Part shown: positions 9,725 to 18,472 of the stretch, one piece after another
How the letters are laid out: every line of letters starts with the position of its first letter
Numbering within the stretch: position 1 is the first letter of the stretch
NCBI RefSeq assembly: GCF_000017565.1
Contig: NC_009719.1
Coordinates: 3,827,001 to 3,891,000, forward strand
Direction of reading: 5' to 3'
Origin: Parvibaculum lavamentivorans DS-1
Lineage (GTDB): Bacteria; Pseudomonadota; Alphaproteobacteria; Parvibaculales; Parvibaculaceae
DNA length: 64,000 bases
Made by a program: the position numbers and the translations under genes
Notes under the pieces: model-generated
Databases searched by the model: none
What the model saw: the letters and a program-made list of their open reading frames with translations, nothing else
Told to the model about the DNA's origin: nothing

Positions 9725-11011
9725 ATGAAAATGAACGGACGGAGATACGGCATTGCCGCCGCGCTCGCGGTTCTGTTGCTGGCCGCCCTCTGGACGCTGC
9801 GCCCCGGTCTCACCCCCGCCGAAGCGGAGCCGACGCCGGAAGAAATCGCCGCCCGCATCCACAAGAGCGCCATCGTCATCGACACCCATGTCGATATTCC
9901 CTCCTTCTTCGGCTCCGCCTTGTACGATCCCGGCCTCCGCAATGCCTATCCCGTCCAGGTCGATCTGCCGCGCATGCGCGAGGGCGGCCTCGATGCGGCG
10001 TTCTTCATCGTCTATGTCTCGCAGACAGAGCGCGGTGCCGTCGGCTATGCGGAAGCTGCGTCCGAAGCATTGGCGAAATTCGCCGCCATCCGCCGCATGA
10101 CGGATATTCAGTACAAGGACGAGATCGGCCTTGCGCTCGACGCGGCGGATGTCCGGCGGCTTCATGGCGAGGGCAAGCGCATCGCGCTCATCGGCATCGA
10201 AAACGGCTACTCGGTGGCGAAAGAGCCCGCTCTTCTCGACTTCTATTATGACCTCGGCGCGCGCTATTTCGGCCTCGTCCATAATGGCCACAACGATCTT
10301 TCCGACAGCGCCCAGCCGCAGGAGAAATTCGCCGACAAGCCGAACGAGGAAGGTGGCGAGCATGACGGGTTGAGCGAACTCGGCCGCGCCATGGTCGCGC
10401 GCGCAAACGATCTCGGCCTCATGGTCGATGTCTCCCACGCGTCTCGTGCCGCCGCGCTCGACGCAATCGCCGCCTCCCGCGCACCCGTCATCGCATCTCA
10501 TTCCTCCGTCCATGCCCTTCGCCCCCATCCGCGCAACATGACGGATGAGGAAATGCTGGCGCTGAAGGAAAAAGGCGGCGTCATCCAGATCGTCGCTTTC
10601 GACGAATATCTCCATGATGTGCCCGAGGAGAAAAAGGCCGCCCGGCGCGATCTCGCCGTCTCGCTTGGCCTCACAAGCCTCGATGCCTTCTTCTCGGCGG
10701 ATGCCGAAACGAAATCGAAATTCGTCGCGGGCGTTGCCGAGCTCGACGCAAAATGGCCGCGCGCCACCGTCGCGACCCTTGCCGATCATATCGACTATGC
10801 GGTGAAGCTCATCGGCATCGACCATGTCGGCATCGCGTCGGATTTTCAGGGCGGCGGCGGCATCGAGGGCTGGTCCCATGCGGGCGAAACGGCGAATGTC
10901 ACCATCGAACTGGTGCGGCGCGGCTATGACGAGGAGCAGATCGCAAAGCTCTGGGGCGGCAACCAGCTCCGCGTCATGGAAGCCGCCGAAAAGGCGCGGA
11001 AGGCCAAATAG
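9725..11011 (+). CDS. Membrane dipeptidase, peptidase family M19
   Basis: 428 residues. An N-terminal hydrophobic segment (YGIAAALAVLLLAALWTL, residues 7-24) acts as signal peptide or anchor, then a renal-dipeptidase zinc hydrolase fold. The metal motif DTHVDIP (HxD) is near residue 60; further ligands are likely in IGIENGY (Glu), DVSHAS and ASHSSVHALRPHPRN. The C-terminal GIDHVGIASDFQGGGG and LWGGNQLRV are characteristic. M19 enzymes cleave dipeptides. The ATG at 9725 follows a good Shine-Dalgarno (GGAGGGG). Confidence 0.92.
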   Translation: MKMNGRRYGIAAALAVLLLAALWTLRPGLTPAEAEPTPEEIAARIHKSAIVIDTHVDIPSFFGSALYDPGLRNAYPVQVDLPRMREGGLDAAFFIVYVSQTERGAVGYAEAASEALAKFAAIRRMTDIQYKDEIGLALDAADVRRLHGEGKRIALIGIENGYSVAKEPALLDFYYDLGARYFGLVHNGHNDLSDSAQPQEKFADKPNEEGGEHDGLSELGRAMVARANDLGLMVDVSHASRAAALDAIAASRAPVIASHSSVHALRPHPRNMTDEEMLALKEKGGVIQIVAFDEYLHDVPEEKKAARRDLAVSLGLTSLDAFFSADAETKSKFVAGVAELDAKWPRATVATLADHIDYAVKLIGIDHVGIASDFQGGGGIEGWSHAGETANVTIELVRRGYDEEQIAKLWGGNQLRVMEAAEKARKAK

Positions 11012-11098
11012 CCGCAGCCGCCAGCGCCGCGCCCGATTGCCTTTGCCTGCCCGGCCATGTATCTCTCTTGATAATCATTCGCAAAGAGGGCGGGCATC

Positions 11099-11866
11099 AT
11101 GGCCGAATCGAAAAATCTCAGGCTCGAAACGAACGACGAGGCCCGCGGCCTCGCCGAAACGCTGCTGCGGACTTGCCGCTACGGCGCGCTCGCTTATCTG
11201 GAGCCCGGCACCGGCCAGCCCGTCACCTCGCGCGTCGGCTGCGCGCCCGATATCGACGGGACGGTCTTCTTCCCGGCCTCCGGCCTTTCCGCGCACACAA
11301 AGGCGCTGGCGCAGGATGCCCGCTGCTCGCTTCTCATCGGCGAGCCCGGCAAGGGCGATCCGCTCGCCCATCCCCGCCTTTCGCTCATCGCCCGCGTCGT
11401 CCGCGTCGAGAAGGACGGTGACGCTTACGCCCGGCTCCGCAGCCGCTATCTCGCGCGCCACCCGAAATCCGAGATCTATCTCGACCTGCCGGATTTTGCC
11501 TTCTACCGGCTGGACTGCGAGCGGGCCTTCCTGAACGGCGGCTTCGGCAAGGCGTTCGACCTCGCGCCCGCCGACATGTTCCTCGCGCATGATGAATGCC
11601 TCGACGAACTCGCAAAGGTCGAGCAAGGCGTCGTCGCTCACATGAACGAGGATCACGGCGAAGCCGTCGGCCTCTACGCGACCGTGCTGGCGAAGGCCGA
11701 ACCCGGCCACTGGCGCATCGTCTCCATCGACTCGCGCGGCCTCGACCTCGCGGCCGATCAGCGCGTCATACGCCTCAACTTTGCCGCGCCGCTGAAATCC
11801 GCGGCCGAAATTCGCCCCGTCCTCGTGCAACTGGCAAAGGATGCCCGCGCGAAGCTCGCAGGCTGA
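11099..11866 (+). CDS. HugZ-like pyridoxamine 5'-phosphate oxidase-fold protein with DUF2470
   Basis: 255 residues. The first 165 form an FMN-binding split barrel of the pyridoxamine-oxidase superfamily (RYGALAYLEPGTGQPVTSRV, ASGLSAHTKALAQDARCSLL). The rest is a DUF2470-type domain (VVAHMNEDHGEAVGLYATVL). HugZ-type proteins take part in heme degradation in some bacteria, but many relatives are uncharacterised. No heme-uptake genes are adjacent, so the substrate is unknown. Confidence 0.82.
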   Translation: MAESKNLRLETNDEARGLAETLLRTCRYGALAYLEPGTGQPVTSRVGCAPDIDGTVFFPASGLSAHTKALAQDARCSLLIGEPGKGDPLAHPRLSLIARVVRVEKDGDAYARLRSRYLARHPKSEIYLDLPDFAFYRLDCERAFLNGGFGKAFDLAPADMFLAHDECLDELAKVEQGVVAHMNEDHGEAVGLYATVLAKAEPGHWRIVSIDSRGLDLAADQRVIRLNFAAPLKSAAEIRPVLVQLAKDARAKLAG

Positions 11867-11912
11867 CGCGGCTTGCGTTAGCCTCTCTTCGAACATCGGG
11901 AGGAAGAGGCGA

Positions 11913-12884
11913 ATGAAGATCTGGCTGGCGGTGCTTTTCGCGGCAGCGTTCTCGGCGGCACCCGCCTCCGCCGCGAGCTTCGATTGCGGCAAGGCGTCGA
12001 GCCCGCGCGAAAAGGCGATCTGCTCCGACGAAGCTCTCTCCGCTCTCGATGAAGAAATCGCCGGCGCTTATGCATCGGCCCGCGCCGCGCTCTCGCCCCG
12101 GGGCGCGGAGATCCTGCGCAAGAGCCAGCGTTCCTGGCTGCGCTTCCTCGACAAGGCCTGTCCGAGGGCAACCGCCGCCTGCCTCGCGCCCTGGATGGAA
12201 GATCAGGCGAAATTCCTCGCCGGCGCCGTCGTGAAAAAATCCGGCCGCACATTCCTGACCACCGGCGAGTGGACGTTCATCGCACCTGAAAAAGCCGGCG
12301 AGGAAGAAATTCCCGGCGAAAACGAAATGCGCTATCGCCGCCAGATGAGTTTCATGATCGACGCTCCCGCCAGCGAAGGCGAAAGAGCCTTCAACAAGGC
12401 GATAGAGAAGAACCGCGAGCATCTCTGGAACGGCTTCGACGGCGACACCACCATGAATGCGAGCTTCACCCTGCACGAGGCGACGGAGGATTTCGTGAGC
12501 CTCGATATGTTCGGCTGGGAATATCCGCTCGGCGCGGCGCATGGTTTCGGCGCCGCCACACATCTGAACTTCCGGCTGGATGAAGCGCGCCCGCTCGTCG
12601 CCTCGGACATTTTCGTGAAGGATGGCTGGCAGAAGCTGCTGGCGGATAATGCCGTCGAGGAACTGACGCTCATCTTCGGCGAAATGGGTCTCTTCGATGA
12701 AGGCCGGCAGGCGATTGCCGATATGGTCGGCGACCCGGCTCATTGGGTCGTCACGCGCGAAGGCCTCGGCGTCAATTTCCCGGTCTATTCCGTCGGTCCC
12801 TATGCCGGCGGCGACAACACCGTCACCACCTCCTGGAAACAGCTGCAGCCATGGCTGGCCGAAGACGCCGTGATCGGCCGCTGA
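11913..12884 (+). CDS. Periplasmic protein with LprI-like (DUF1311) N-terminus and DUF3298/RsiV-like C-terminus
   Basis: 323 residues from the ATG at 11913, preceded by AGGAAGAGG. A Sec signal peptide (KIWLAVLFAAAFSAAPASAA) comes first. Residues about 22-95 resemble the lysozyme-inhibitor LprI/DUF1311 domain: FDCGKASSPREKAICSDEAL, then KSQRSWLRFLDKAC. Residues about 120-320 resemble DUF3298/RsiV (SLDMFGWEYPLGAAHGFGAA, VNFPVYSVGPYAGG), a fold that binds lysozyme in RsiV. Both halves therefore point to lysozyme or envelope-stress recognition, but this is an inference from family resemblance. Confidence 0.75.
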   Translation: MKIWLAVLFAAAFSAAPASAASFDCGKASSPREKAICSDEALSALDEEIAGAYASARAALSPRGAEILRKSQRSWLRFLDKACPRATAACLAPWMEDQAKFLAGAVVKKSGRTFLTTGEWTFIAPEKAGEEEIPGENEMRYRRQMSFMIDAPASEGERAFNKAIEKNREHLWNGFDGDTTMNASFTLHEATEDFVSLDMFGWEYPLGAAHGFGAATHLNFRLDEARPLVASDIFVKDGWQKLLADNAVEELTLIFGEMGLFDEGRQAIADMVGDPAHWVVTREGLGVNFPVYSVGPYAGGDNTVTTSWKQLQPWLAEDAVIGR

Positions 12885-12912
12885 CCCTCAGCTTAATGTT
12901 CTCACTTCGTTC

Positions 12913-12940
12913 TTGACGTGCCCGTGCTTTCAGCTAGCCT
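12913..12940 (+). promoter_or_regulatory. Candidate sigma-70 promoter for comM
   Basis: TTGACG at 12913-12918, a 16-nt spacer, then TAGCCT at 12935-12940, about 45 nt before the comM start. Inferred from consensus match only. Confidence 0.4.
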
Positions 12941-12985
12941 TTCTCCGTCATCCGCCGAGGGGGCGGGCAGGGCGGGGGCTCTTCC

Positions 12986-14536
12986 ATGGTCGCGCATATT
13001 GAAACCATCGCCTTTCAGGGCGTCGAGGCGCGGCCGGTCGACGTTCAGGTCCATATCGCGGGCGGCGTTGTCGGTTTCGCGGTGGTCGGCCTCGGCGACA
13101 AGGCGGTGGCCGAAAGCCGGGAACGGGTTCGCGCCGCCCTTCAGGCGATCGGCCTCGGCCTTCCCGCAAAGCGCATCACGGTCAATCTCGCCCCCGCCGA
13201 TCTTCCCAAGGAAGGCAGCCATTACGACCTGCCCATCGCGCTCGGCCTCCTTGTTGTCATGGGCGTGTTGCCGCCGCAGGAACTGGAGCGTTTCGTCGTC
13301 ATTGGCGAATTGTCGCTCGATGGCACCATCAATCCGGTCGCGGGCGCCCTTCCCGCCGCCATCGCCGCCAATGCGCGCGGCAAGGGTCTCATCTGCCCCC
13401 ATGAATGCGGGCCGGAAGCCGCCTGGGCGGGCATGGGCGCGGATAATCCGGGCGGCGTCCTCGCGCCCCGCTCCATCATCGCGCTGGTCAATCATTTCCG
13501 CGGCACCCAGGTCCTCTCCGAGCCCGAGCCCATGAAGGCGGTGGAGACAGGCGTGATGCCCGATCTCCGCGACATCAAGGGCCAGGAAAGCGCCAAGCGC
13601 GCGCTCGAGGTCGCCGCCGCAGGCGGCCATAACATGCTGATGGTCGGCCCGCCCGGCTCCGGCAAGTCGATGCTCGCCGCCCGCCTCCCCGGCATCCTGC
13701 CGCCGCTCTCGCCGCACGAGATGCTGGAAACATCAATGGTCGCCTCGCTCGCGGGCGAGCTGCTGAAAACCGGCATTGGCCGCCGCCGCCCCTTCCGCGC
13801 GCCGCATCATTCGGCTTCCATGCCGGCCTTGATCGGCGGCGGCCTCCGCGTGAAGCCGGGCGAGGCCTCGCTTGCCCATCGCGGGGTCTTGTTTCTGGAT
13901 GAACTGCCGGAATTTCCGCGCCAGGTGCTCGACAGTCTCCGCCAGCCGCTCGAAACCGGCGAGGCGGTCGTCGCCCGCGCCAATGCCCATGTAACCTTCC
14001 CGGCCCGTTTCCAGCTCGTCGCCGCCATGAACCCGTGCCGCTGCGGCCATGCGGGCGATGCCGCCCGCGCCTGTCCCCGCGTGCCGCGCTGCGTCGGCGA
14101 CTATCAGGCGAAATTGTCGGGGCCGATGCTGGACCGTATCGACATCCATATCGAGGTGCCGCCTGTCGCCCATGCCGATCTCGCCCTGCCGCCACCCGCC
14201 GAGGGCTCGGCCGAAGTCGGCCTCCGCGTCGCCGCCGCCCGCGACATCCAGCAGGCCCGCTTCGCCGAACTGGTCGGCCCCGGCTCCATGCTCCTCAATT
14301 CCCATGTCGAGGGCGAATTGCTGGACAGGATCGCCGCGCCGGACGATGCCGGCCGCCGCCTTCTCGGCGAGGCCGCCGAACGCATGGGCCTCACCGCGCG
14401 CGGCTATCACCGCGTGCTCCGCGTTGCCCGCACCCTGGCCGATCTCGAAGGCAAGGATGGCGTCCTCCGCCTCCACATCGCCGAGGCGCTCGCCTACCGC
14501 GAAACCGTGGCGGGCAAGCTCGGCGCGGCGGCATGA
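12986..14536 (+). CDS. comM: YifB/ComM family Mg chelatase-like AAA ATPase
   Basis: 516 residues, full length. ComM is a helicase-like AAA+ ATPase that aids branch migration during natural transformation in some bacteria. The N-terminal domain has the Lon-like block NLAPADLPKEGSHYDLPIAL; the AAA core carries Walker A GPPGSGKSML near residue 218 and Walker B-type FLDELPEF near 305, and the zinc-like cluster MNPCRCGHAGDAARAC follows. It stands alone between the LprI-like gene and a hybrid kinase. No other competence gene is nearby. Confidence 0.93.
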   Translation: MVAHIETIAFQGVEARPVDVQVHIAGGVVGFAVVGLGDKAVAESRERVRAALQAIGLGLPAKRITVNLAPADLPKEGSHYDLPIALGLLVVMGVLPPQELERFVVIGELSLDGTINPVAGALPAAIAANARGKGLICPHECGPEAAWAGMGADNPGGVLAPRSIIALVNHFRGTQVLSEPEPMKAVETGVMPDLRDIKGQESAKRALEVAAAGGHNMLMVGPPGSGKSMLAARLPGILPPLSPHEMLETSMVASLAGELLKTGIGRRRPFRAPHHSASMPALIGGGLRVKPGEASLAHRGVLFLDELPEFPRQVLDSLRQPLETGEAVVARANAHVTFPARFQLVAAMNPCRCGHAGDAARACPRVPRCVGDYQAKLSGPMLDRIDIHIEVPPVAHADLALPPPAEGSAEVGLRVAAARDIQQARFAELVGPGSMLLNSHVEGELLDRIAAPDDAGRRLLGEAAERMGLTARGYHRVLRVARTLADLEGKDGVLRLHIAEALAYRETVAGKLGAAA

Positions 14537-14649
14537 GCCGGTAACCTCTGCTTAACCAGCCCCTCTAACGCTTTCTCAACCTTAAAGCTGGCAGATTGGC
14601 GAGGCTTTCGCGGCTGAAACGGGTTCAGCCGCCGGTGAAAAGGCCCGTC

Positions 14650-16884
14650 ATGCTGACGCTCCCTGTCGACCAGGCGCCCTTCTATCTGCTGGGCCTCGCC
14701 ATCGTTCTCATCCTCGGCATCGAAGCCTGGCGCCGTGCCTCCGCGCGCGCCCGCGCCCATATGGCCGAGATCGAAACGCTGCATGCCCGCATCGAAACGC
14801 TTCGCGACGAGAAATGGGAAATCGCCGAGCGCGAGGAGCGATACCGCGATCTCGTGCGCGCGCAGGGCGACGTCATCATCCGCAAGGATCTGCGCGGCCG
14901 CCTCACTTATGTGAACGACGTCTTCTGCGACACTTTCGGCAAGCTCCGCACAGACGTCATCGGCCGCACCTTCGTGCCGGACCTGCCGGAAGGCGAGCGT
15001 CCGCGCATGCTGGCAAGTTTCTCCGGCCTCTCCATGCCGCCCTATCGCATCCGCTACGACGAACGGACGCTGACGGCGCGCGGCGCCCGCTGCATCGCCT
15101 GGGAAGAATTCGCGATCCGCGACGAAGACGGCAAGCTGGTGGAAATCCAGGCCGTCGGCCGCGACGTGACCGACCGCAAGGACGCGGAGGAAAAACTCGC
15201 CATCGCCCTCGAACAGGCAAAGGAGGCGAACCGCGCCAAGTCGCTCTTCCTCGCCACCATGAGCCATGAAATCCGCACGCCCATGAACGGCGTCATCGGC
15301 ATGACGAAGCTGCTCCTCGACACGAAGCTCGATCCCGCCCAGCGTTCCTATGCCGAGGCCGTGCGCGCATCTGGCGAGGCGCTCTTGAACATCATCAACG
15401 ACATTCTCGACTATTCGAAAATCGAAGCCGGCAAGGTCACGCTCGATGAAGCCGCCTTCGATCCGCGCAACGTCCTCGAAAGCGTCGCCGAGCTTCTTGC
15501 GCCGCGTGCCTTCGACAAGGGCCTCGAAATCGTCACCGAAATTTCGCCCTCCGTGCCGCGCATGCTGATGGGCGATGAAGCCCGCATCCGCCAGATATTG
15601 CTCAACCTCGCGGGCAACGCCATCAAGTTCACGGGCAGGGGTGGCGTCGCGCTGCGTCTCCTGCGCGAGGAAACCTCGCCGGCCGGCAGGCGCATCGACG
15701 GAAAGAGAGAAGGCCGCATCGGTCTCATCCTCGAAGTCGAGGATACCGGCATCGGCATGGACGAACAGGCGCGCGAACATATCTTCGACGATTTTGCGCA
15801 GGCCGATCAGTCTCATGCGCGCCGTTATGAAGGCACCGGCCTCGGCCTCGCCATCACGAAGCGTCTCGTCGGCGCAATGGAAGGCCGCATCGAGGTGGAG
15901 AGCGAGGAGGGCAGGGGCTCCGTCTTCCGCGCCCATCTGCCGCTCCGCCTCGCGCTTGGCGAGCATGACGGCCCCGCGCCCGAACCGCTCGCCGGTCTCA
16001 GCGTCGTCATCCTCAACGATCCGCCGCTTGTCGGTGCGGCGCTCGCCCGCGCAGCATCGGCCGCCGGCGCGGATACATATCTTGCCGCTGACCGGGAGGC
16101 GCTTATCCGCGCGCTCGATGCGTCCCCCTACGATATTTTCATCTGCCCCCTCGACGGCATCGCCGGTGATGGCGCGGCCCTCGCCGCTCATGCGCGTGGC
16201 CGCCAGCCCGGCCTCGCCACCCTCATGTTGCTCCGCCCGCAGGATCGCGGCCGGCTGGCGGCACTCACCGCCGGTCCCGATGCGCCCTTCGACGGCTATC
16301 TCATCCGTCCCGTTCGCGCCGCCTCGCTCATCGCGCGCCTCACCGCGCTCCGCGTGCGCCACTGGATGCCGGATGTCGGCGCGCCCCACACGCATGATTA
16401 TGACGATGAGGTGGTGGACGAGGAGATGATGCCGCCCCGCGTCCCCGTCATCGGCATTCCCCCGCTCAATGTGCTCGTCGCGGAGGATAACGAGATCAAC
16501 GCCCTCCTCACCCGCACGCTGCTCGAACATACCGGCCACACCGTCCGCCTCGCCCGCGACGGCGCGGAAGCGGTCGCCGCGCTGGAGGCCGATACCGGCG
16601 GCAAGATCGACCTCGTGCTGATGGACCTTCACATGCCGGGCATGGATGGTTTCACCGCCACCGCCCGCATCCGCGATCTCGAAATGCCGCATGCCGCCCT
16701 CCCGATCATCGCCCTCACCGCCAATGCGATGGCGGATGACCGTCAGGCCTGTCTCGATGCCGGCATGGACGACTACCTCTCCAAGCCCGTGGCGGCGGAA
16801 GAGCTGGGCGCGGCGCTGGCGCGCTGGGCGGGCCGCCGTTCGCCGCTGAAGGCCGCCTCTGGCGAAAAGGCGAATCGCGCCTAA
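14650..16884 (+). CDS. Membrane-associated hybrid sensor histidine kinase (PAS, HisKA, HATPase, two receivers)
   Basis: 744 residues from the ATG at 14650; an in-frame TTG at 14596 would add 18 residues. Order: one hydrophobic segment (residues 11-24), a short coiled coil, a PAS domain (about 60-180), HisKA with His206 in MSHEIRTPMNG, HATPase with NLAGNAIKF and EGTGLGLAI, a first receiver-like domain (about 450-560) lacking the phospho-accepting Asp, and an intact receiver (about 615-730) with Asp659 in LMDLHMPGMDG and KPV. No cognate regulator is adjacent. The signal is unknown. Confidence 0.9.
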   Translation: MLTLPVDQAPFYLLGLAIVLILGIEAWRRASARARAHMAEIETLHARIETLRDEKWEIAEREERYRDLVRAQGDVIIRKDLRGRLTYVNDVFCDTFGKLRTDVIGRTFVPDLPEGERPRMLASFSGLSMPPYRIRYDERTLTARGARCIAWEEFAIRDEDGKLVEIQAVGRDVTDRKDAEEKLAIALEQAKEANRAKSLFLATMSHEIRTPMNGVIGMTKLLLDTKLDPAQRSYAEAVRASGEALLNIINDILDYSKIEAGKVTLDEAAFDPRNVLESVAELLAPRAFDKGLEIVTEISPSVPRMLMGDEARIRQILLNLAGNAIKFTGRGGVALRLLREETSPAGRRIDGKREGRIGLILEVEDTGIGMDEQAREHIFDDFAQADQSHARRYEGTGLGLAITKRLVGAMEGRIEVESEEGRGSVFRAHLPLRLALGEHDGPAPEPLAGLSVVILNDPPLVGAALARAASAAGADTYLAADREALIRALDASPYDIFICPLDGIAGDGAALAAHARGRQPGLATLMLLRPQDRGRLAALTAGPDAPFDGYLIRPVRAASLIARLTALRVRHWMPDVGAPHTHDYDDEVVDEEMMPPRVPVIGIPPLNVLVAEDNEINALLTRTLLEHTGHTVRLARDGAEAVAALEADTGGKIDLVLMDLHMPGMDGFTATARIRDLEMPHAALPIIALTANAMADDRQACLDAGMDDYLSKPVAAEELGAALARWAGRRSPLKAASGEKANRA

Positions 16885-16925
16885 AGTGGTGGCGCTTGCC
16901 GCTTGAGGACAGGGGACCCATCCGA

Positions 16926-18362
16926 ATGACAATGCTGACACGCGCTCGTGGCTGGGCGGCTGGCCTCGCCATCTATGCCGAAGCCCGCATGATCATCATG
17001 CTGCTGCTCGGCTTCTCGGCCGGTCTTCCCTTCCTCCTCGTCTTCTCCACCCTGTCGGCCTGGCTGCGCGAAGCCGGCATCTCGCGCACCGATATCGGCT
17101 TGATGAGCTATGTCGGCCTCGCCTACACGATCAAGTTCCTCTGGGCGCCGGTGCTCGATCACCTGCGCCTGCCGCTGCTCGACCGGCTGCTCGGCAAGCG
17201 CCGCGCCTGGATGGTGCTGGCCCAGCTTGTCGCCGCCGCCGCTCTTGCCGGTCTGTCCTTCTCCGATCCCTCCACCTCGCTCACGCCGGTGGTGCTCTTC
17301 GCCCTCGTCCTCGCCTTCGCCTCCGCCACGCAGGATATCGCCGTCGATGCCTGGCGCATCGAGGCCGCGTCGGATGAGAAGCAGGGCGCCATGGCCGCCG
17401 TCTACCAGCTCGGCTACCGCATCGCGCTCATCGCCTCCGGCGCCGGCGCGCTTTATCTCGCCGAAGGCGTTTCGTGGAATGCGGCCTATCTGTCGATGGC
17501 GGCGCTCATGGGCGTCGGCATCGCCGCCGCGCTGCTCGCGCCCCGCGTTGCCGAGGCCGAGGCCCCCGTCATCGGCCAGGAAACGGTCGATGGTTTCGTC
17601 CGCCACTTCCATGTCGGCGGCCGCCCCGCCCTCGTCATCGCCTGGCTCTACCGTGCCGTCGTCGCCCCCTTCGTGGATTTCTTCCAGCGTTACGGCTGGT
17701 GGGCGCTCGTCCTCCTCGCCTTGATCGGCCTCTACCGCGTGCCCGATTTCGTCATGGGCGTCATGGCGAACCCGCTCTATATCGACCTCGGCTTCCCGCT
17801 CTCGACCATCGCCACCGTGGTCAAGCTCTACGGCATCTGGATGACGATCGCGGGCGCCCTGATCGGCGGCATCGTCGCCGCGCGGATCGGCGTCCTGCGC
17901 TCGCTTCTCGCGGGCGCCGTCGCCGCCACCGGCACCAATCTCATCTTTGTCTGGCTCACCTTCCGGGGTGCCGATCCCGCCGCCCTCGCCGTCACCATCT
18001 CGATCGAGAATTTCTCGGGCGGCTTCGCGGGCACCTGCCTCATCGCCTATATGTCGAGCCTCGTGAACCATGATTTCGCGGCCACGCAATATGCGCTTTT
18101 CAGCTCTGCCTTCGCCCTGCCGGGCAAGATCCTTGGCGGCCTTTCCGGCGTCATGGTGGACGGCTTTTCCGCCACCGCCTCATTCACCCTGCCGCTGATC
18201 GGTATGGCCCCGCACCTGACCGCCAAGACCGCCGGCTATATTCCGTTCTTCATCACCACGGCCCTTATGGGCCTGCCAGCCATTCTCCTCATCCTCGTGG
18301 TCATGCGTTTCCAGCCGGCGCCCCGCCCGCCCCGGGGGCACGCCCCGGCCACGCCGGAATAA
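16926..18362 (+). CDS. AmpG-like MFS permease (PAT family)
   Basis: 478 residues with about 12 to 14 hydrophobic segments. The AmpG/PAT family pattern is seen in LLLGFSAGLPFLLVFSTLSA, YTIKFLWAPVLDHL and SATQDIAVDAWRIE. AmpG imports anhydromuropeptides from the periplasm for cell-wall recycling; some PAT members move acetyl-CoA, so the substrate is not proven. The ATG at 16926 follows a GA-rich Shine-Dalgarno. It lies 41 nt after the hybrid kinase gene. Confidence 0.87.
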   Translation: MTMLTRARGWAAGLAIYAEARMIIMLLLGFSAGLPFLLVFSTLSAWLREAGISRTDIGLMSYVGLAYTIKFLWAPVLDHLRLPLLDRLLGKRRAWMVLAQLVAAAALAGLSFSDPSTSLTPVVLFALVLAFASATQDIAVDAWRIEAASDEKQGAMAAVYQLGYRIALIASGAGALYLAEGVSWNAAYLSMAALMGVGIAAALLAPRVAEAEAPVIGQETVDGFVRHFHVGGRPALVIAWLYRAVVAPFVDFFQRYGWWALVLLALIGLYRVPDFVMGVMANPLYIDLGFPLSTIATVVKLYGIWMTIAGALIGGIVAARIGVLRSLLAGAVAATGTNLIFVWLTFRGADPAALAVTISIENFSGGFAGTCLIAYMSSLVNHDFAATQYALFSSAFALPGKILGGLSGVMVDGFSATASFTLPLIGMAPHLTAKTAGYIPFFITTALMGLPAILLILVVMRFQPAPRPPRGHAPATPE

Positions 18363-18385
18363 ATCCGCCGATTGCCGACATTTTT

Positions 18386-18405
18386 CTGTCGCCTGAAGCT
18401 GTCAC
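18386..18405 (+). promoter_or_regulatory. Possible PhoB half-sites upstream of olsB
   Basis: CTGTCGC at 18386-18392 and CTGTCAC at 18399-18405, 13 nt apart and about 68 nt before the olsB ATG. The canonical Pho box has an 11-nt period, so this is a poor match in spacing. Noted because ornithine lipid synthesis is PhoB-controlled in Sinorhizobium. Confidence 0.25.
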
Positions 18406-18472
18406 AAGGGGGAGGAATTCTATCTGCCCGCCTTGCTTGGCATCTGGCGGCGATGATGAAAGGATAGGCGAA

